Assembly (NCBI GenBank): GCA_016764035.1
Contig: JAESSQ010000175.1
Location: 1 to 14,967 of the forward strand
DNA length: 14,967 bases
Direction of reading: 5' to 3'
Source of the DNA: Gammaproteobacteria bacterium
Lineage (GTDB): Bacteria; Pseudomonadota; Gammaproteobacteria; SZUA-229
The position numbers and the translations under genes were made by a program. Shown piece by piece: positions 5,856-11,811 of this stretch (within the stretch, counting starts at the first letter, position 1; each line of letters begins with the position of its first letter). Below the pieces are notes generated by a model, which did not search any database, was not told the origin of the DNA, and saw only the letters and a list, made by a program, of their open reading frames with translations.

Positions 5856-6443
5856 TTATTTTTTGGGGAGGGGCACATAGTCCGTTTTTTTAGGAAGGGA
5901 TTTTTTTGAAAGCATTGCTGTGCGATCATCGGCCATATCGGCTTTGATACTTGTAAGCGTTGAGTGAACCTCGCTTTCTGCACCGCAAGCGTCATGACAA
6001 CGGAAGTATCTTTTTCCACTTGGCAGAGTTGATGACCGGGCATCACATACATATTCCTTGCAGACCCCGCATTTTATGAAGCTGCTGACATGTTTGCCAT
6101 AATCTCTGCACCAAGGGCAGTGAAAGTCTGAAAGTGGCAAGTTGGCCAGATCAATATCCTCGGTCTTTCCGCTTTTGATATTTTGGTGGTTTTCCCCGGT
6201 ACCGGATGAATTGACTCGTTTGATGGATTTAAAAATATAAGGTTTCTTTTTACTCTTCTGACCGAAAAGCAAGATAAAGGCTTTGCCGGTTTGCGCGCAC
6301 AGGAAAGGAACCTGGAGGTCGTTATTATTCTTTGTTTTGAATAAACCTTTGAGTTTTGCTTTTTGTACGCGCTTTTGATCCTTGTTAATCAGTTCATTGA
6401 GTTCCTTTCGCATATCTTCTGGGTTAGTGAGTTCCTTTTTCAT
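5856..6443 (-). CDS. Cysteine-rich zinc-binding protein of the transfer operon
   Basis: This encodes 195 residues. The ATG at 6443 overlaps the stop of the upstream J-domain gene (ATGA) and has AAGGAG 10-15 bases upstream. An in-frame TTG six bases earlier would sit too close to that site. The first 75 residues are very basic (KDQKRVQKAKLKGLFKTKNN). The middle is a linker. Residues 107-153 carry seven cysteines: C109 and C112 (FHCPWC), C125 and C128 (KCGVC), C133, C149 and C153, plus H108 and H150. This fits a double zinc ribbon or RING-like fold, somewhat like the TerY-C zinc domain, though I would not name it so. The C-terminus is again Lys/Pro-rich. It is the last gene of the minus-strand operon, paired with the J-domain protein. 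It is perhaps an adaptor for chaperone or DNA binding. Confidence 0.7.
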   Translation of the reverse strand: MKKELTNPEDMRKELNELINKDQKRVQKAKLKGLFKTKNNNDLQVPFLCAQTGKAFILLFGQKSKKKPYIFKSIKRVNSSGTGENHQNIKSGKTEDIDLANLPLSDFHCPWCRDYGKHVSSFIKCGVCKEYVCDARSSTLPSGKRYFRCHDACGAESEVHSTLTSIKADMADDRTAMLSKKSLPKKTDYVPLPKK

Positions 6444-7066
6444 TTCCAATTTCTCCTTTGATTGATAAGCCTGACGGCCTCCGTAAGCTGTTTTGCAAAA
6501 AAATCAGTTGGACAGCCTTTGTCGGGATGGACATAGGATGACAATCGCCGATAAGCGATTTTGAACTCTTTCTGAGAAAAGCCTTTTTCCAGGCCGAACA
6601 TTTCAAGGGCCTCATTGTACTTGTCTCTTTTTTCGACAGATGTTGATTCGTTACTCTCTCCCTCATCAGCAGTCCATCGCTGAAAATGATCCCAGTCCTT
6701 GAACCTTTCCCGATGTTTGTTGTAAAAGTCCCTCAAATCCCGTTCTTTGGCGGCGCGTAATTTGAAGTCAACTGACCGGCTATGGATTTTTTTGGCGAGT
6801 AAGCCAGCGCGTATCCAAATCACTGATACGATCCAGACTAATCCACGAACGGGTACTTGAACCATAATGAGAAACGCTCTGGCAATTTTGGTGATCGCTA
6901 TTTCCGATCCTGTTGCAATAGATTCAAATGCTACTTCCGTCAGGAGCTCAAATCCTTGAAACAGTCCCACGATAATTGCGCAGCAAATGAAGATAAAAAC
7001 GATCCAGGCAAATATTTTCCACCAGCCCGTGAGGCTGTTTATGGTTTCAGTTATAAATTCCCACAT
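6440..7066 (-). CDS. Membrane-anchored J-domain (DnaJ-like) protein
   Basis: This 208-residue protein has a C-terminal J domain. Residues 17-37 are a clear membrane helix (IFAWIVFIFICCAIIVGLF), and a second hydrophobic stretch spans about 63-92. Both are followed by a basic, cytoplasm-facing segment (HSRSVDFKLRAAKERD). From about 149 to the end lies a J domain with HPDK at 180-183, the residues that stimulate Hsp70 ATPase. Helix II reads FKIAYRRLSSYVHPDK, and helix III is AKQLTEAVRLINQRR. Unlike classical DnaJ it has no Gly/Phe or zinc region and carries its J domain at the C-terminus, like DjlA-type membrane J proteins. Its place in the coupling-protein operon suggests that it recruits the host DnaK to the transfer machinery at the inner membrane. 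TAGGA lies about 8 bases before the ATG. Confidence 0.82.
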   Translation of the reverse strand: MWEFITETINSLTGWWKIFAWIVFIFICCAIIVGLFQGFELLTEVAFESIATGSEIAITKIARAFLIMVQVPVRGLVWIVSVIWIRAGLLAKKIHSRSVDFKLRAAKERDLRDFYNKHRERFKDWDHFQRWTADEGESNESTSVEKRDKYNEALEMFGLEKGFSQKEFKIAYRRLSSYVHPDKGCPTDFFAKQLTEAVRLINQRRNWK

Positions 7067-7075
7067 GGTTTTATC

Positions 7076-7138
7076 CTAGAACGGAATATCATCATCAATA
7101 GGTGGTAGCGGTAGTCCAGATTCATCGTTATCCCCCAT
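7076..7138 (-). CDS. Possible 20-residue peptide ending like the SSB C-terminal tip
   Basis: A short open frame starts at ATG 7138 and stops with TAG at 7076-7078. It begins MGDNDESGL, is acidic throughout and ends PPIDDDIPF. The last six residues, DDDIPF, are the classic C-terminal tip of bacterial single-stranded DNA-binding protein, which docks RecQ, exonuclease I, PriA and others. The stop codon overlaps the ribosome binding site of the J-domain gene 9 bp downstream, and it lies 46 bp after the stop of the upstream membrane protein. That is operon-like spacing. Its own ribosome binding site is weak (only CGGG about 10 bases upstream). An in-frame stop 36 bp before the ATG rules out fusion to the upstream gene. 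It is either a true micropeptide or the relic of an ssb gene. Confidence 0.4.
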   Translation of the reverse strand: MGDNDESGLPLPPIDDDIPF

Positions 7139-7184
7139 TTTAATTGACCCGTTTGAGTGGTTTTTCGTTTCTCATGTGTGAATG

Positions 7185-7496
7185 TTATTTCCGGTGTTGG
7201 TTGGTTTGTTCATGTTCGATCCTGTCGGCTATTTTGGAGAGAGCAGGGATGACAACGACCCACATACCATAAAACAGGCTTGCGACGAACAGGGCAGCAA
7301 CAAGCCTTGAAAGCCATGTTCGAATACTTCCCCATCTGTAGAGTCGATTGAGTTTTTTGTTCCAATTTATCTGGGCCGGTTCCGGCGGTGCAGGTGGTTC
7401 AGTGTCTTCCGGCGCGGGCTTTTTTTCTCCGGCTCGACCTTTTTGCTGCTTGATCCATTCGTCCCGATCTTTTTTATCTCTGTCATCCATGCCCAT
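7185..7496 (-). CDS. Small single-pass membrane protein
   Basis: This encodes 103 residues. The first 45 are highly charged and then Pro-rich (KKPAPEDTEPPAPPEPAQ). Residues about 62-85 form one membrane helix (LSRLVAALFVASLFYGMWVVVI), flanked by Arg-rich segments on the N-terminal side. A short C-terminal tail faces the other compartment. By the positive-inside rule the N-terminus is cytoplasmic. ATGs at 7496 and 7490 are both possible, and the binding site is poor (AAGAGA). It follows the two-span membrane protein by 11 bp. I do not recognise a family. It may help hold the membrane-less coupling ATPase at the inner membrane. Confidence 0.65.
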   Translation of the reverse strand: MGMDDRDKKDRDEWIKQQKGRAGEKKPAPEDTEPPAPPEPAQINWNKKLNRLYRWGSIRTWLSRLVAALFVASLFYGMWVVVIPALSKIADRIEHEQTNQHRK

Positions 7497-7507
7497 TATT
7501 CTCTTGC

Positions 7508-8098
7508 CTATTGCATTTGCTGTTGCTGGATAAGCTGTTGCATGTTTTGCAGCCGTATTAAAATAGCTGTAACTATTTTTTCCGAGTTATAGACCGAGGC
7601 GAGAACCGTAGGTATTTCGCCGTTATACATGATGATTTGAGAGGCCTCGCGGTAATAGGGTGTCATAATTTTCCCCTTTCTTTGTTCTTCTGCGGCTTCA
7701 TGTTTAGCTCTTTGATGCGGAACGTTGGTGAAATTGAGCAGCATATTCGGAGCGGTTTTATAGCGGAGCCAGCCACCAACCTTGATAAAGTCCGGCGACA
7801 TGACAATGTCCATCCTGTGCCCGAATAGTAGCCGTGCCAACCAGAGATGGAAGCCGATTGCATGGCAAACGGCATAGAGCAGAAAATGAGCAATCCACAA
7901 AACCATGAAAGGCCCATTATTGCCTGTTTGAAACCATAGGAATAACAAAGTCAGGCCGAGCATGGTGTTCAACCCTCCAAAGACAAACAATGCTGACCTG
8001 GCCAGGTTAGGCCCGAGCACCTTGCATCGGACTCGCCAAATCCGCTCATTGTCGTAATTCCGGGTCTTTAACCACCGATAATGCGTCTTTGCACTCAT
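7508..8098 (-). CDS. Integral membrane protein beside the coupling ATPase
   Basis: This encodes 196 residues. Residues 1-32 are basic (HYRWLKTRNYDNERIWRVRCK). Two membrane helices follow at about 35-57 (ALFVFGGLNTMLGLTLLFLW) and 63-90 (PFMVLWIAHFLLYAVCHAIGFHLW), making a hairpin with both ends in the cytoplasm. The remaining 100 residues are soluble and end in a Gln-rich tail (QNMQQLIQQQQMQ). It starts 5 bp after the coupling-protein stop, with AGGGA about 8 bases before the ATG. Two spans followed by a cytoplasmic domain is the layout of the N-terminal part of VirD4/TraG proteins, which the adjacent ATPase lacks. A split coupling protein is therefore worth considering. No sequence family is recognised. 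Confidence 0.72.
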   Translation of the reverse strand: MSAKTHYRWLKTRNYDNERIWRVRCKVLGPNLARSALFVFGGLNTMLGLTLLFLWFQTGNNGPFMVLWIAHFLLYAVCHAIGFHLWLARLLFGHRMDIVMSPDFIKVGGWLRYKTAPNMLLNFTNVPHQRAKHEAAEEQRKGKIMTPYYREASQIIMYNGEIPTVLASVYNSEKIVTAILIRLQNMQQLIQQQQMQ

Positions 8099-8103
8099 TG
8101 GTG

Positions 8104-9585
8104 CTATCCCTTGCTGAATTTGCCTTCAAAATACGGGTGAGTGTCGTAATGCAGCCGTTTCATGATGATCGGCTTTTTCCCGGCGTGGATAATCAGTTGC
8201 CTCTTATGTTCATCGCTCCTTCCAAAGATACGGCTGGCTTCTTCGATGGTAATCAGATCGTGAGATTCGTTTGACCATGAAGCCCCTGAACCTCCTTGCG
8301 TAATAGTTTTGGCAGTCACATCACTTTTACGGGAAACGGTAACGGTTGTTTTGCCGAGGCGCTTTTGTATAAATTCAAGCGTGGTGACATCGTTATTACC
8401 GAAGAAGATCAAGATACCCGCATTACCCATAAAGGTTTCCCAGCGGTCTTTGTAGATGGCCTTGAGCTGGGACAAATCCTGTATCACAGTCATGAGCTTG
8501 ACCCCGAAACCAGCAATTTGTCCGGCGGCCACTTCGATCTGCTGCATATGACCGAGGACGGCAAATTCATCAAGACACAGAAGAACGGGAATATCGGGTT
8601 TGCTGGCTTCCCGCTCCAAGGCTTCAATGGCCAGATTAACGAAAAGCCGGAACCAGCGATTACAGGTGGACATGCGGCCTGCGGGCAGGCAGAGATAAAT
8701 GGTCGTCCCGTTGGGCGCGGTTTTAAGCTCGCTCAGATCAAAGCTGTGTTCGGAGAGGACTTCCCGCATGGCTTTATAATCGAGAAACTTGGTATGTTTG
8801 CGCAGCGTTGAAAGCACAGAGCCGCGCTCGTTATCCGGTTTGTCAAAGAAGTCAGAGGAACAGGCTTCCAATGCTGCCGCTAAATCTTCGTCCAGTGCTT
8901 CACATTGCTTCGCATTGTGTTCCATTTCCTTCTGTAGAAAATCAAGACTGCCTTTGCCTCGTGTTTGCTGAAACCGCCCGGATACCAGATCCCGCACGGT
9001 GACAAGATGGCGTTTTTCCTCCGGGTACTCGCTACTGGTGGCCACATGCAAGATCACCCCTTCGAGGAAGTTTCTGGCGCTATCATCCCAATGGCTGTCC
9101 CCACCGCTTGGGACAATCAGGGCATCGGCAATAAGACCCGCATCTTCAATGATGGTGGGCGAGCCTTTGTAAAGCATAGTGAGCGGATTAAAGCTGGCGC
9201 GGTAGGCATCAACTTCCGGCGAGGCCTTGCCAAAGGGATCAAGGACAAAGACACGTTGTCCCAGACCTTCTGCGCGTCTTTTGGCAGTAATGCTGGCCAG
9301 TTCTGCTTTAGGATCAATGGCCAGTACCGACCCCTGATATTCAATCAGATTGGGCACAATGATAGAACGCCCTTTGCCCGCCCGTGATCCTGCACACAGC
9401 ATTACATGCCGGTCATCGCCAACACCCAGCAATTGTCCGTCAATGTGTCCCAGGAATATCTTGTCAGGTGAAAACCGGTACTCGTCCGAAAGTAACTCGG
9501 GAGCGCCCATCCATTCGGCATTGGGCGTGGTGTCCGTACCGGTCTTTCTGTCCGGCGAGCCCCGTGGCAGGTCATCCATAACCAT
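8104..9585 (-). CDS. VirD4/TraG-type coupling ATPase (T4CP), soluble form
   Basis: This 493-residue type IV coupling protein is the ATPase that recognises the relaxase-DNA complex and delivers it to the secretion channel. Walker A is GSRAGKGRS (66-74) and Walker B is LLCLDE (335-340). The family segments VPNL, LAIDPKAE (88-95), LDPF (115-118) and TVIQDLSQL (366-374) are all visible. A conserved late segment SRKSD (418-422) follows. Usual VirD4-like proteins have one or two membrane helices in the first 70-120 residues. Here Walker A begins at residue 66 and nothing before it is hydrophobic enough, so the membrane domain is absent. The next two genes encode small membrane proteins that may replace it. 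GGAG lies 8 bases before the ATG, and the preceding gene stops 5 bp upstream. Confidence 0.92.
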   Translation of the reverse strand: MVMDDLPRGSPDRKTGTDTTPNAEWMGAPELLSDEYRFSPDKIFLGHIDGQLLGVGDDRHVMLCAGSRAGKGRSIIVPNLIEYQGSVLAIDPKAELASITAKRRAEGLGQRVFVLDPFGKASPEVDAYRASFNPLTMLYKGSPTIIEDAGLIADALIVPSGGDSHWDDSARNFLEGVILHVATSSEYPEEKRHLVTVRDLVSGRFQQTRGKGSLDFLQKEMEHNAKQCEALDEDLAAALEACSSDFFDKPDNERGSVLSTLRKHTKFLDYKAMREVLSEHSFDLSELKTAPNGTTIYLCLPAGRMSTCNRWFRLFVNLAIEALEREASKPDIPVLLCLDEFAVLGHMQQIEVAAGQIAGFGVKLMTVIQDLSQLKAIYKDRWETFMGNAGILIFFGNNDVTTLEFIQKRLGKTTVTVSRKSDVTAKTITQGGSGASWSNESHDLITIEEASRIFGRSDEHKRQLIIHAGKKPIIMKRLHYDTHPYFEGKFSKG

Positions 9586-9590
9586 TAGGG

Positions 9591-10148
9591 CTACTCCAGA
9601 TTATCCAGATCAAATGACAGGATTTCCGGTTTCAGGCGATAGAAAATCTCGCGTGCTCCCTCAATCGTGTTTTCATAACCACAAAGAGCAGCCGGATCAA
9701 CCCAATGGATATTGAGCCAAAGAACCGGCTCTTTACCGGTAAATTGCCTGGGTATCCGGTTTTTTTCGGCAGCGGTAAAAAACAGCCCGGTGACGTTTCT
9801 GTGGTGTTCAAATCCCCACCCGTAACCTAGTCCAGATACTTCGTAAGACTTCCGGGATTGCGAGTGGTAGTCATGTAAATTCATGAAGTGGTAGCCGTCT
9901 ACCGGATGACTTATGTGGGAAATTTCCAGTGATGAAAATGATTTTTCACAATGCTGGCATGACCCGTAATTAACGGCCACGTTAAAATGGTAATCGAGGT
10001 CATCTTCGTAATTCAGATCAACCGTATCGCCGTTTGCGTAGTTCGCCGGAATCATGGGCTTTTGGCAGTGCGGGCAAATTGACGGAGCAAAGGACTGAAC
10101 CTCTGACAGGCTAAGTCGGATGCCCTTGTTTTCGGTGGGAGACTCCAT
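9591..10148 (-). CDS. Zinc-ribbon protein, first gene of the transfer operon
   Basis: This encodes 185 residues. Two CxxC pairs, C25/C28 (ICPHC) and C64/C67 (SCQHC), frame a 35-residue insert, as in a zinc ribbon. The rest is soluble with many aromatic and His residues (HHRNVTGLFF, NIHWVDPAALCGYE) and no catalytic motif I know. The ATG at 10148 has AAGGA about 8 bases upstream. The frame stays open for about 90 bp before it with protein-like acidic codons (KKDKDNDQNDDKD) but holds no start codon. A longer ancestral form or a rare start is therefore possible. It begins the tight operon that contains the coupling ATPase. A zinc-dependent DNA-binding role is a guess. Confidence 0.72.
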   Translation of the reverse strand: MESPTENKGIRLSLSEVQSFAPSICPHCQKPMIPANYANGDTVDLNYEDDLDYHFNVAVNYGSCQHCEKSFSSLEISHISHPVDGYHFMNLHDYHSQSRKSYEVSGLGYGWGFEHHRNVTGLFFTAAEKNRIPRQFTGKEPVLWLNIHWVDPAALCGYENTIEGAREIFYRLKPEILSFDLDNLE

Positions 10149-10338
10149 GCTGATGTCCTTATCGTCGTTCTGGTCGTTGTCCTTGTCTTTCTTTCTGAAA
10201 TGTTCCCAGGAAAAATGACAGGGGATTTAAAAATGCTACGGGCTTTTGGCCTTTGCTGATGGCTCTCACGTTGCCATAACATTCCCCTTCCTGTCCATAT
10301 GTGCTGTAACACATCATTACCGACCTTGACCTTTACTG

Positions 10339-10427
10339 GAACACGCTGACGGAGAACCGCTCACGCTAGATCAATTACCGGCCCGCATAAACGTGTAGTC
10401 CATTGATCTTTCTCCGTCAGCGTGTTC
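10339..10427. repeat. Long bulged inverted repeat (26-bp stem)
   Basis: GAACACGCTGACGGAGAA (10339-10356) has an exact 18-base inverted copy at 10410-10427. Next to it on the right arm, ATTGATCT (10402-10409) pairs exactly with AGATCAAT (10368-10375). Together they make a 26-bp stem interrupted by one 11-base bulge (10357-10367) on the left arm, with a 26-base loop. It lies in the gap 10149-10484 between divergent transcripts. No T-run follows, so it is not an ordinary terminator. A DNA-hairpin origin, a recombination site or a structured RNA are the options. The rest of the gap contains only a weak ATGTG/CACAT hairpin (10299-10314). Confidence 0.85.
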
Positions 10428-10484
10428 TGGCGCTTGGCCATCGGTTGGCAATGATGCCAGCCCATCAACAGAAAGGTGAACATT

Positions 10485-10733
10485 ATGTTCAATCAAAGTG
10501 AAAACCAAAACGTCAGCAAAGGCCAAAAGCCCGTAGCAAGAATAGTTGCTTATCGCCACTATTCAGACAAAGAGGGTAACGATAAACACCACAAGGTGGA
10601 GATCGGAGCCGCCTGGCCTACCGGTAAAGGCAACGGACTGACACTTCAGTTCAAGGTCGTTCCAGCCGAGCTTATGGCCGGTAACTGCCAGCTTTATATC
10701 TTCCCGGTCGAAGATAAATCAGCCGGTCAATAA
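10485..10733 (+). CDS. Small conserved-type protein of the mobilization region
   Basis: This encodes 82 residues starting MFNQSENQ. The ATG at 10485 has AAAGGTG 8 bases upstream. A GTG inside that site (10476) is rejected. The first 20 residues are polar. From KPVARIVAYRHYSD onward the protein alternates strands, with HKVEIGAAWPTGKGNGLTLQ and KVVPAELMAGNCQLYIFPV. The IGAAWPTGKGNGLTLQF segment resembles small proteins (about 70-90 residues) often found near plasmid and ICE transfer genes, whose role is unknown. It is followed at once by a strong terminator, so it is probably a one-gene unit divergent from the coupling-protein operon. Confidence 0.7.
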   Translation: MFNQSENQNVSKGQKPVARIVAYRHYSDKEGNDKHHKVEIGAAWPTGKGNGLTLQFKVVPAELMAGNCQLYIFPVEDKSAGQ

Positions 10734-10740
10734 ACCAATA

Positions 10741-10774
10741 AAAGGGGCGACCCGTCAGGGTTGCCCCTTTCTTT
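10741..10774 (+). terminator. Rho-independent terminator
   Basis: AAAGGGGCGACCC and GGGTTGCCCCTTT pair over 13 positions with one G-T wobble around a GTCA loop. CTTT follows. The stem starts 7 bp after the stop of the gene ending at 10733. Confidence 0.85.
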
Positions 10775-10795
10775 GAACAATGAAAGGAATCACCC

Positions 10796-11047
10796 ATGAA
10801 CAACTACATTTGGAACAAACAAGGCAAAAATCTGTATCTGTATCAAGTCAGCGATAACGAAATGGATTGCAGGGCTGTACTTAGTGAGAACTACGGCAAG
10901 TGGTCCGTGACCATCGAATTTGGACGGCAAGAAAATACGGAGCAGCTACAAATGACCGCCTTGGAACTCATTCTTTATCTTGACGGAAAAGTACCTTTGC
11001 ATAGATTGAGATATCGGGGTTATCCGGTCAAAGTCGACGAAGAATAA
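10796..11047 (+). CDS. Small protein of unknown function
   Basis: This encodes 83 residues starting MNNYIWNKQGKNLYLYQ. AAAGGAA lies 8 bases before the ATG. The composition suggests a small beta-rich domain: YLYQVSDN, WSVTIEFGRQ and then a helix LQMTALELILYLDG. It ends with the basic segment PLHRLRYRGYPVK. It has no cysteine cluster, membrane segment or signal peptide. It stands between two terminators and so has its own promoter or depends on read-through. I do not recognise the family. Its position just before the presumed origin of transfer suggests an accessory role in mobilization or its control. Confidence 0.65.
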   Translation: MNNYIWNKQGKNLYLYQVSDNEMDCRAVLSENYGKWSVTIEFGRQENTEQLQMTALELILYLDGKVPLHRLRYRGYPVKVDEE

Positions 11048-11057
11048 GCAGACAGAT

Positions 11058-11104
11058 CAGGGCGGCTCAATTCGGGTCGTCCTGTACTTTCCTCAATATT
11101 TTTT
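11058..11104 (+). terminator. Probable terminator with G-U pairs
   Basis: CAGGGCGGCTC (11058-11068) pairs with GGGTCGTCCTG (11074-11084) over 11 positions, three of them wobble pairs. The loop is AATTC. T-rich sequence follows, ending in ATATTTTTT. It would end the transcript of the gene that stops at 11047. Confidence 0.6.
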
Positions 11105-11421
11105 GCTGGCTAAAACGGACTGTAGAGGACTAAAATGTATCTATACGGATCGGCGCGTATTGAAGCGGACGCTGGCGCGTATGGGGAAACCCCAAACCCA
11201 CGTAGCGCTAACTTTATGTTAATCCTTCGGCCTATAAACTAAGGTTTAGCACTACTGCAAGTTGGGTGCGGTCAGACCGTCTCCGACGATCTTTGCCTTC
11301 GGCACAGCACCTGACTTGGCAAGGGAACCCGCTGCGCGTTCCCGTTGCATCCCTCCGGCAAGGCCGCCAGATTGTTCCATTCTGGCGAAAGAGGGCGATT
11401 TGAGCACAGGGAGGTTAAAGC
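11105..11421. other. oriT: Candidate origin of transfer (oriT) region
   Basis: This 317-bp non-coding stretch directly precedes mobC, the usual place for oriT. It holds a 9-bp direct repeat GGCGCGTAT (11152-11160 and 11174-11182, two helical turns apart), the hairpin GGGG-AAA-CCCC (11183-11193) and the palindrome TAGCGCTA (11203-11210). Further hairpins are CGGT/ACCG (11269-11279), GGGAAC/GTTCCC (11323-11343) and CGCCAGA/TCTGGCG (11365-11387). No known nic sequence (such as the RP4 or Ti type) is recognised, so the nick site is not assigned. Confidence 0.5.
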
Positions 11422-11811
11422 ATGGCTAAACGCAAGAGCGAGAAGCGGGATCGGGACAAGCGCCTCACCGTTCGCTTCAACAATCAGGAATACACGGCTC
11501 TGCAAGAATACGCAGATCGTGCCGGACTGTCCCTGTCCGGTTTTTTACGCCATACCACCCTGCAAACCAAACCACCCCGCCAATCGTATCGCCCGGTCAA
11601 AGACCATGAAAAGCTTGCTCTGCTTTTGGCATCGATTGGCCGTATTGGCAATAATCTTAACCAGCTTGCCTACGTTGCCAATACCGGATCATGGCCTGAG
11701 CACCACAACCTTGAACAGGCTTGTGCTGATATCCGCGAGGTACGGGATATGTTGATACAGGCGCTTGGCAAGGAACCAATCTCAGAGCTTGTATCTGGCC
11801 ATGATCCTTAA
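11422..11811 (+). CDS. mobC: MobC-like relaxosome accessory protein
   Basis: This 129-residue protein would bind oriT and help the relaxase reach its nick site. The N-terminus is very basic (MAKRKSEKRDRDKRLTVRF). A ribbon-helix-helix-like segment follows (RLTVRFNNQEYTALQEYADR, then AGLSLSGFLRH), and the MobC (PF05713) signature IGRIGNNLNQLAYVANTG lies at about 73-90. These match MobC proteins of proteobacterial mobilizable elements in length and order. GGGAGG, a strong ribosome binding site, lies about 9 bases before the ATG. Its last codons overlap the relaxase start by 11 bp, so the two are translationally coupled. Confidence 0.9.
   Translation: MAKRKSEKRDRDKRLTVRFNNQEYTALQEYADRAGLSLSGFLRHTTLQTKPPRQSYRPVKDHEKLALLLASIGRIGNNLNQLAYVANTGSWPEHHNLEQACADIREVRDMLIQALGKEPISELVSGHDP

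Noticed and set aside
7076..7138. The DDDIPF sequence as the C-terminus of the upstream membrane protein
   Set aside because: That protein stops at 7185 in another register, and an in-frame TGA lies at 7172-7174, so the peptide cannot be its extension without a frameshift and read-through.
8296..8811. Long plus-strand open frame of 171 codons
   Set aside because: It lies wholly antisense to the coupling ATPase, whose Walker motifs and family segments make the minus strand the coding one.
10485..11047. The two small plus-strand genes as a toxin-antitoxin pair
   Set aside because: They are separated by a strong terminator and 62 bp, show no toxin or antitoxin fold signature, and lack the usual overlap.
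11345..11755. Plus-strand open frame over mobC
   Set aside because: It is a shifted frame of mobC, which has a strong ribosome binding site and family signature.
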